Part shown: piece by piece, positions 7,796 through 11,781 of the stretch
Position numbering within the stretch: the stretch's first letter is position 1
Layout: every line of letters starts with the position of its first letter
Assembly: GCA_016866575.1 (NCBI GenBank)
Contig: VGMA01000042.1
Location: forward strand, 1-11,781
Direction of reading: 5' to 3'
Source: Chlamydiota bacterium
GTDB taxonomy: Bacteria > Chlamydiota > Chlamydiia > Chlamydiales > VGMA01
DNA length: 11,781 nt
Translations under genes and position numbers: made by a program
The notes under the pieces: generated by a model
The model's input: the letters and a program-made list of their open reading frames with translations, nothing else
Told to the model about the DNA's origin: nothing
The model's database searches: none

Positions 7796-7801
7796 TATTA
7801 T
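7775..7801. repeat. Perfect 11-bp inverted repeat, likely operator
   Basis: The arms ataatattgat (7775-7785) and atcaatattat (7791-7801) are exact reverse complements around a five-base loop, taatt. The stem has only two G:C pairs and no T tract follows on the minus strand, so a terminator is unlikely. It overlaps the -35 box and spacer of the lipoprotein promoter and sits 11 bases after the response-regulator stop. A dimeric regulator site is the simplest reading, but which protein binds is unknown. Confidence 0.5.
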
Positions 7802-7811
7802 TGAAATAAAA

Positions 7812-8560
7812 CTAAATTGATAATTCTACTTCTTCTAATTCTATTTCCATGTCATTATCGATTTGTTCATCGATATGTGATTTAAATCGGTATCCTACTC
7901 CGCGTACAGTATCTATCCAATTGAAGTTTGGCCCAAGTTTCCTTCTTAAAGCCGCTACATGGACGTCGATATTTCTATCAACAACGAAAGCATCATCGTT
8001 ATGGATATCGTCGAGAAGTTGATTGCGAGTAAGTACTTTCCCTTTGTTTGTCACTAGGCGCTTCAAAATTCCAAATTCAGAGAGAGTCAAAGAGATAATC
8101 TTTTCCCCTTTCTTGAGAATATAGCGTTCTGGCTCCATAGTGAATTCACCAAACGTCAACGTTTTTGGCGAACGGTCAGCATCTTTGCCTCTGCGAAGAA
8201 CTGCTTTGATTCTAGACATGAGTACTTTAGGGGAAAAGGGCTTAGAGACATAGTCATCAGCTCCTAGTTCAAGACCCAGCATCGTATCGATTTCTTCGTT
8301 TTTTGCACTTAAGATGATGATTGGTATGTTCTTAAGATCAGGGTTGTTCTTGATTTTTCTGCAAACATCGAATCCGTTTTGCCCTGGAAGCATGATATCT
8401 AGTAAAACTAAATCAGGCTTTTCTCTTTCGACAGCTCTTAGGCCATTTAGTCCGTCTATTCGACATGGAGTTTATAACCAGAGAGCTCTGCTTGAAGCTT
8501 AATGAGAGCTGCAATATCTTCTTCATCTTCTATGAGTAGGATTCTTTTTTTCTGACTCAT
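7812..8560 (-). pseudogene. OmpR/PhoB-family response regulator, frame broken by one base
   Basis: The ATG at 8560, with AGGA seven bases upstream, starts MSQKKRILLIEDEED and runs to GYKLHVE, then meets TAG at 8458. One extra A at 8459-8460 would continue as IDGLNGLRAVEREKPDLVLL and yield a 249-residue regulator. The restored receiver (about 1-120) has the acidic pair E11-D12, phospho-acceptor D55 (LLDIMLPG), switch Ser85 and Lys107 (DDYVSKPF). A winged-helix DNA-binding domain (about 134-227) shows LTLSEFGILKRLVTNKGKVL, VHVAALRRKLG and DTVRGVGYRF. The tail is acidic. As written, the longest frame starts at the internal ATG 8393 and would lack the first receiver strands and D55, so phosphorylation would be lost. 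Conserved residues on both sides argue for a recent mutation or a sequencing error. It is 16 bases after the LysM gene, at the end of the Tol-Pal operon. No kinase is visible. ChxR of Chlamydia is the same family but has an atypical receiver. Confidence 0.85.
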
Positions 8561-8576
8561 GCAATTTTCCTCAGTA

Positions 8577-9242
8577 TTAATCTGTTTTTTTAGGAACTAA
8601 AAGATCTTGACCCGCAAGGATCAAATCGTTGTTCATATGATTGATTTTGCGTAGCATTTCTGCAGATGTTCGATGTTCTTTGGCAATCTTGTCGAGTGTA
8701 TCTCCCGATTTAACGCGATAGGGAAGAAAGTGGCGTCCTTCAACTTCCATAGTGCCTTGACTGATGGCAATTTCACTTAAAGTCCTCAAATGGTCTTTAA
8801 CTTTTGCCATTTCAGCGATCGTCTGATTGTGCAAAGAAATATTTCGCTCAATTTCACCGATTTTTTCTCTATATTGAGCTAAAGCTTTTTGCATTTCCTG
8901 ATTGTGATGAGCTACAGTCTGTAAGTGCTTTTCCACTTCTTCTTGTTTTTTTTCAACCAAGGAGATTTTTTGGTGCAGCTGAGCTAAAATGCTTTGCGTT
9001 TTTTCCAGCTTGGCAGCTTCGGTTCCTAAGCCCTCTTTTCGCATTGTCAATAAGGTCTCTTCATTGCTTTGCGATTTTCCTTCAAGAACGCTCAATTCCA
9101 GCTGATGTGTGTGAATATCGTGCTTGATTTCATCAATTTCAGAGCGCATTTTGTGCAGTGCAATTTCTGTTTGGTACTCTGCACCTGCTGAACCTGTAAT
9201 ACAGCCGCTCAAAGCTAAAGATAAAAGTAGATATCGTTTCAT
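8577..9242 (-). CDS. LysM coiled-coil lipoprotein of the Tol-Pal operon
   Basis: This is a 221-residue protein. It opens with MKRYLLLSLALSGC, a good lipobox (LSGC, lipid on C14). Residues about 25-155 are rich in Glu, Lys, Gln and Leu in heptad-like spacing and should form a long coiled coil. A single LysM domain ends the protein (about 174-217: YRVKSGDTLDKIAKEHRTSA, NDLILAGQDLLVPKK); LysM binds peptidoglycan or related glycans. It therefore probably links the outer membrane to the wall. It occupies the position of the coiled-coil/TPR protein CpoB (YbgF) in other Tol operons, and of the LysM gene after pal in Chlamydia, sometimes labelled NlpD-like. No peptidase domain is present, so it is not a complete NlpD. 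Its ATG overlaps the pal stop codon (ATGA), indicating coupled translation. Confidence 0.88.
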   Translation of the reverse strand: MKRYLLLSLALSGCITGSAGAEYQTEIALHKMRSEIDEIKHDIHTHQLELSVLEGKSQSNEETLLTMRKEGLGTEAAKLEKTQSILAQLHQKISLVEKKQEEVEKHLQTVAHHNQEMQKALAQYREKIGEIERNISLHNQTIAEMAKVKDHLRTLSEIAISQGTMEVEGRHFLPYRVKSGDTLDKIAKEHRTSAEMLRKINHMNNDLILAGQDLLVPKKTD

Positions 9243-9922
9243 CCTGCCTGCTTATCATAGAGTTTGAATTCAACTCGGCGATTTTTTGCCCACGCTTCGT
9301 GTGAGTGTCCTTTGTCGCACGGTTTTTCTTTACCATAAGAAATTGTGTGCACCTGATCTGCTTTGACTCCATGTTTGATCAAAAGCGAACGGATGTGGTT
9401 TGCTCTGCGCATTCCTAGAGCTAAATTATAGGACTCAGAAGCTCTCTCATCACAATGGCCTGCTACAAAGATATAGGTAAGGGGATGCTTCTTCAAATAG
9501 CTAGCCATCTTTTGTACAAAGAGCTCTTGATCAGAATTCATTAAAGTGTACTGATCTGTGCGGAAATGGATAGGACGGAAAATTTCTTGCAAAGCCGTAG
9601 AAGGGCTTCTAAAAGATTCAATGCCCGGTATTTCGCTTCTATCAGATCCAGGAGAAAATTTTGCTTGAGCAATAGATGCTTCAATGAAGCCTCCTCGATT
9701 GTCGAGATCTTGATCTCTTAGAGGAACAAAATCTTCTTCATGGCTTGCATAAAATTCTCTTGAGCTAGAAACAAGTCTAGAATCTGGTACTTCTTTGAAA
9801 AGAGATTGCCCTTTTCTATTGACGTAGCGAGAAGCTGTTTTTGTATCTTCCCATAGATTCATTGTGCTCATACATCCGGTCAGAAGTAAAAGCAAGGGGA
9901 TCGGTGAGAATTTCTTAATCAT
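9239..9922 (-). CDS. pal: Peptidoglycan-associated lipoprotein Pal
   Basis: Pal anchors the outer membrane to the cell wall and works with TolB during envelope constriction. From the ATG at 9922 the protein has 227 residues. The signal is MIKKFSPIPLLLLLTGC, with lipidation at C17. A long, polar, low-complexity spacer (about 18-110) precedes the OmpA-like domain at about 114-226. Visible there are the entry strand FRPIHFRTDQYTL, the wall-binding loop GHCDERASESYNLALGMRRA (D158) and NRRVEF (R215/R216), where the family contacts diaminopimelate. The frame extends four codons to a GTG at 9934, but the ATG gives the better signal peptide; GGAG lies 11 bases before it, a slightly long spacing. The spacer is longer than in E. 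coli Pal. It sits about 21 bases after tolB and overlaps the LysM gene. Confidence 0.93.
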   Translation of the reverse strand: MIKKFSPIPLLLLLTGCMSTMNLWEDTKTASRYVNRKGQSLFKEVPDSRLVSSSREFYASHEEDFVPLRDQDLDNRGGFIEASIAQAKFSPGSDRSEIPGIESFRSPSTALQEIFRPIHFRTDQYTLMNSDQELFVQKMASYLKKHPLTYIFVAGHCDERASESYNLALGMRRANHIRSLLIKHGVKADQVHTISYGKEKPCDKGHSHEAWAKNRRVEFKLYDKQAG

Positions 9923-9943
9923 GATAAATGCCACTCCATGTAG

Positions 9944-11272
9944 TTAAGGCTCCCATGCGGGATAATGTTTTTTTCCAGGTCCTCGAGTAATTTGTACAGG
10001 TTCTTGTTGATTTAAGTCGAGTAAGAAGATGTCAAAAGTAGGAGATGTTGTGTTAAAGACAATATGCAGACTATCATGGGCAAAAGAGGGGTTTTCTTTA
10101 TCTCCTTGTCCAGTTGTAAGTTGCATTTCTTCTTGCTTTTCGACGTCATATAACCAAATTTGCCTGACTCCATTAGTTTTAGCACTATATACTATTTTTT
10201 TTCCATCTGAAGACCAAGAAGGAGATGTATTTTCTTTATTGATATGAGTGATGCAATGAAGTTCAGGAGCTTTTCTATCTCTTAGTACGCTGAGAAGATC
10301 CACGATGAAGATCTTAGGAGTTCCCTCTTTATCAGAGACAAATGCGAGCTTTGACCCATCAGGACTAAAAGTCGGAGATGCTTGAACGCTGTTAGGGTGG
10401 GAAAAAATTTGGACAGGTTTATGCAAAACACCACGCTCTTTATCAAAAAGCTGTAAGAATAAATCGGCTCTCCCTGAAGCATCGCATATGAAAGCGATCT
10501 TATCAAATTTTCTTGAAATGGCGGGAAGCAGCTGATTGCCTCTAAGCGGTATGCAAGCAAATCCTTGCCGATCTAGGCTAGTATTCATGTAGATCTTAGG
10601 AGCGCCGTGCTTATAGCAAACGTACATGAAAGAGTAGTCGCTGCGATTTTTATTGTTTGGCTTCTCAGGAATAAATAATGGGCAGATACTGTAGCTATTT
10701 TCAAAAGAGATCTGTTTAAGGTCGTTGCCATCGATGCCACATTCCCAGATTTCAGAGATCCAATCAGAGCCTTCTTCAGGCTGCATGGCAAATAGGATCC
10801 GTTTTTGTGCTATACCTTCAACCCCAAAGAGGGATTTATGAATAAGATCAGAAATTTTATGGATGAGCAGGCGGTCTTCTCTAATCGAAGAGCTAAGCTC
10901 TAGCGGTAGCAATTCCCGAATACAGGCATGTTTTACATCGAAAATTTTGATCGTAATTTTGTTTTGACGAATTTCAGGGACAATCACATAGTGCGTGCCT
11001 AGATTTGACCAATATCCAATATTGAAAGTCTCATCAAGCACCCGTTTTTCACTTTCTTCTTTTTGGCTCAAAACATGGGCAAACCCTCCGCATCGCAAGT
11101 CAAAAAGAAGGGTCTTATGGAGTGTTTTGGCGTAGTCTTCTGAGATCTTATCAGATTCTATTAAGATATTCGATAGATAGACAAAACGCGCTGTTTGAGC
11201 CGTCTCAAGCTTAATTACAAGGTCTTCAGCAAAAGCTGTGGAGAATAAGAAAAATAGAAAAAATTTTAACAA
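9944..11272 (-). CDS. tolB: Tol-Pal system beta-propeller protein TolB
   Basis: TolB is the periplasmic partner of Pal. The 442-residue protein starts with a signal peptide (MLKFFLFFLFSTAFA, cleavage before EDLV). An N-terminal alpha/beta domain (about 16-150) is followed by a beta-propeller with recognisable PD40/WD40-like blades near 299-325 (SPTFSPDGSKLAFVSD), 350-377 (SPSWSSDGKKIVYSA, QIWLYDV), 394-420 (NPSFAHDSLHIVFN, DIFLLDL) and a closing YPAW at the end. Length fits the family (about 430). Blades before residue 290 are divergent. The start is a TTG, because the frame is closed by the upstream TAA two codons earlier and no ATG is near; AAGG lies seven bases before it, within the end of the previous gene. 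Only three bases separate that gene's stop from this start, so translation is probably coupled. Confidence 0.93.
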   Translation of the reverse strand: MLKFFLFFLFSTAFAEDLVIKLETAQTARFVYLSNILIESDKISEDYAKTLHKTLLFDLRCGGFAHVLSQKEESEKRVLDETFNIGYWSNLGTHYVIVPEIRQNKITIKIFDVKHACIRELLPLELSSSIREDRLLIHKISDLIHKSLFGVEGIAQKRILFAMQPEEGSDWISEIWECGIDGNDLKQISFENSYSICPLFIPEKPNNKNRSDYSFMYVCYKHGAPKIYMNTSLDRQGFACIPLRGNQLLPAISRKFDKIAFICDASGRADLFLQLFDKERGVLHKPVQIFSHPNSVQASPTFSPDGSKLAFVSDKEGTPKIFIVDLLSVLRDRKAPELHCITHINKENTSPSWSSDGKKIVYSAKTNGVRQIWLYDVEKQEEMQLTTGQGDKENPSFAHDSLHIVFNTTSPTFDIFLLDLNQQEPVQITRGPGKKHYPAWEP

Positions 11273-11275
11273 AAC

Positions 11276-11781
11276 TTAGCCTTGGTCTTCACAAAATGTC
11301 ACTGTTATACAAAGAGCTGCAGCCTTAGGCGGAGGTGGCAATCGCAAATGAGGAAGCGTTGTTTCCAAGTAGCGAAAGTTCTCCTCACTCTTTATAGAAA
11401 CAGTCTCTATCTTACCAATCTCTCCATTTGGTTGTACAGTGATACTTAATTTAACCGCACCAATCGAAGGAAGAGTAAGACTTTGGCGAAAAATTTCGCT
11501 GATTTGCTCAAAATAGCTGTCTTCTTTTGCATTGAACAGTCGAGCATCTTCTAAAGAATCAAAACGGATTTCTTCGATAGCGTCTTTAAGAGGCTTTTGC
11601 TCAATTTTTTTAAGATTAGATTCTATGGAAGTGATGCTCGATTCCAGTTCTTTCAAAAGATCCTGAGCTTTACTAACTTTAGCAGAAGAGGGGCTAGGAG
11701 CGGGACTGGTTTTTTTCACTAAAGGCTTAGCTTTGGGTTTTTTTGCTACAGGTTTTGGTTTTTCTTTTGCTGCGGCAGTCT
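11276..11781 (-). CDS. TolA/TonB-like protein, 5' part beyond the window
   Basis: The frame is open to the right edge, so the N-terminus is missing; 167 residues are visible. It begins with a Lys/Pro/Ala-rich stretch (AAAKEKPKPVAKKPKAKPL), typical of the periplasm-spanning linker of TonB and TolA. A charged, probably coiled helix follows (SKAQDLLKELESSITSIESN). The C-terminal domain resembles TonB_C/TolA: LPSIGAVKLSITVQPNGEIG, then KIETVSIKSEENFRYLETTL and the final LRLPPPPKAA, matching the family pattern of a conserved PNG turn and terminal PPPP. It presumably couples an inner-membrane TolQR-type motor, expected just outside the window, to the outer envelope. It directly precedes tolB, so TolA is the likelier role, but no residue seen here separates TolA from TonB. 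A GTG at 11719 is internal, not the start. Confidence 0.82.
   Translation of the reverse strand, partial: TAAAKEKPKPVAKKPKAKPLVKKTSPAPSPSSAKVSKAQDLLKELESSITSIESNLKKIEQKPLKDAIEEIRFDSLEDARLFNAKEDSYFEQISEIFRQSLTLPSIGAVKLSITVQPNGEIGKIETVSIKSEENFRYLETTLPHLRLPPPPKAAALCITVTFCEDQG

Noticed and set aside
7812..8560. Naming the response regulator chxR
   Set aside because: ChxR has a degenerate receiver and a different neighbourhood; here all receiver residues are present once the frame is restored, so only the family is called.

Overview
All nine genes supported here lie on the minus strand, so the window reads from right to left. The DNA is AT-rich. The core order is a TolA/TonB-like protein, TolB, Pal and a LysM coiled-coil lipoprotein. 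I recall the same order in Chlamydia (the CT598-CT601 region), and the divergent TolB and the small chlamydia-style lipoproteins fit too. My best guess is a chlamydia-like (environmental) member of the Chlamydiae. This is an inference from gene order and protein style, not from a search.

Right part (about 11781-7812): a Tol-Pal envelope operon with very tight spacing (3 nt, about 21 nt, a 4-nt ATGA overlap, 16 nt). It holds the 3' end of a tolA/tonB-like gene, tolB, pal, a LysM lipoprotein and an OmpR/PhoB-type response regulator. The regulator has all the expected catalytic residues, but one base appears to be missing near 8459-8460, which breaks its receiver domain.

Middle part (7811-5790): a short intergenic stretch carries a perfect 11-bp inverted repeat overlapping a good promoter. 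It drives two small lipoprotein-like genes, a tandem helical-repeat protein and a glycine-zipper protein. Next come a hairpin with a five-codon ORF behind a perfect Shine-Dalgarno, and a two-helix membrane protein with a cytoplasmic TPR-like C-terminus.

Left part (5789-1): a consensus -10 box precedes a large exported TPR protein. It is read here as two in-frame pieces (5628-5113 and 5106-2761) separated by two stop codons. Restoring two homopolymer lengths would rejoin them into one 955-residue protein. Its stop codon abuts a very large VWA-domain protein, open for more than 900 codons and running off the left edge.

Taken together the window is an envelope locus: Tol-Pal tethering of the outer membrane, lipoproteins, and an exported TPR scaffold paired with a metal-site (MIDAS) VWA protein. 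Three single-base homopolymer indels in about 3.4 kb suggest either sequencing error or gene decay. I see no rRNA, tRNA, CRISPR, insertion sequence or attachment site, and no gene-free stretch over 300 bases.
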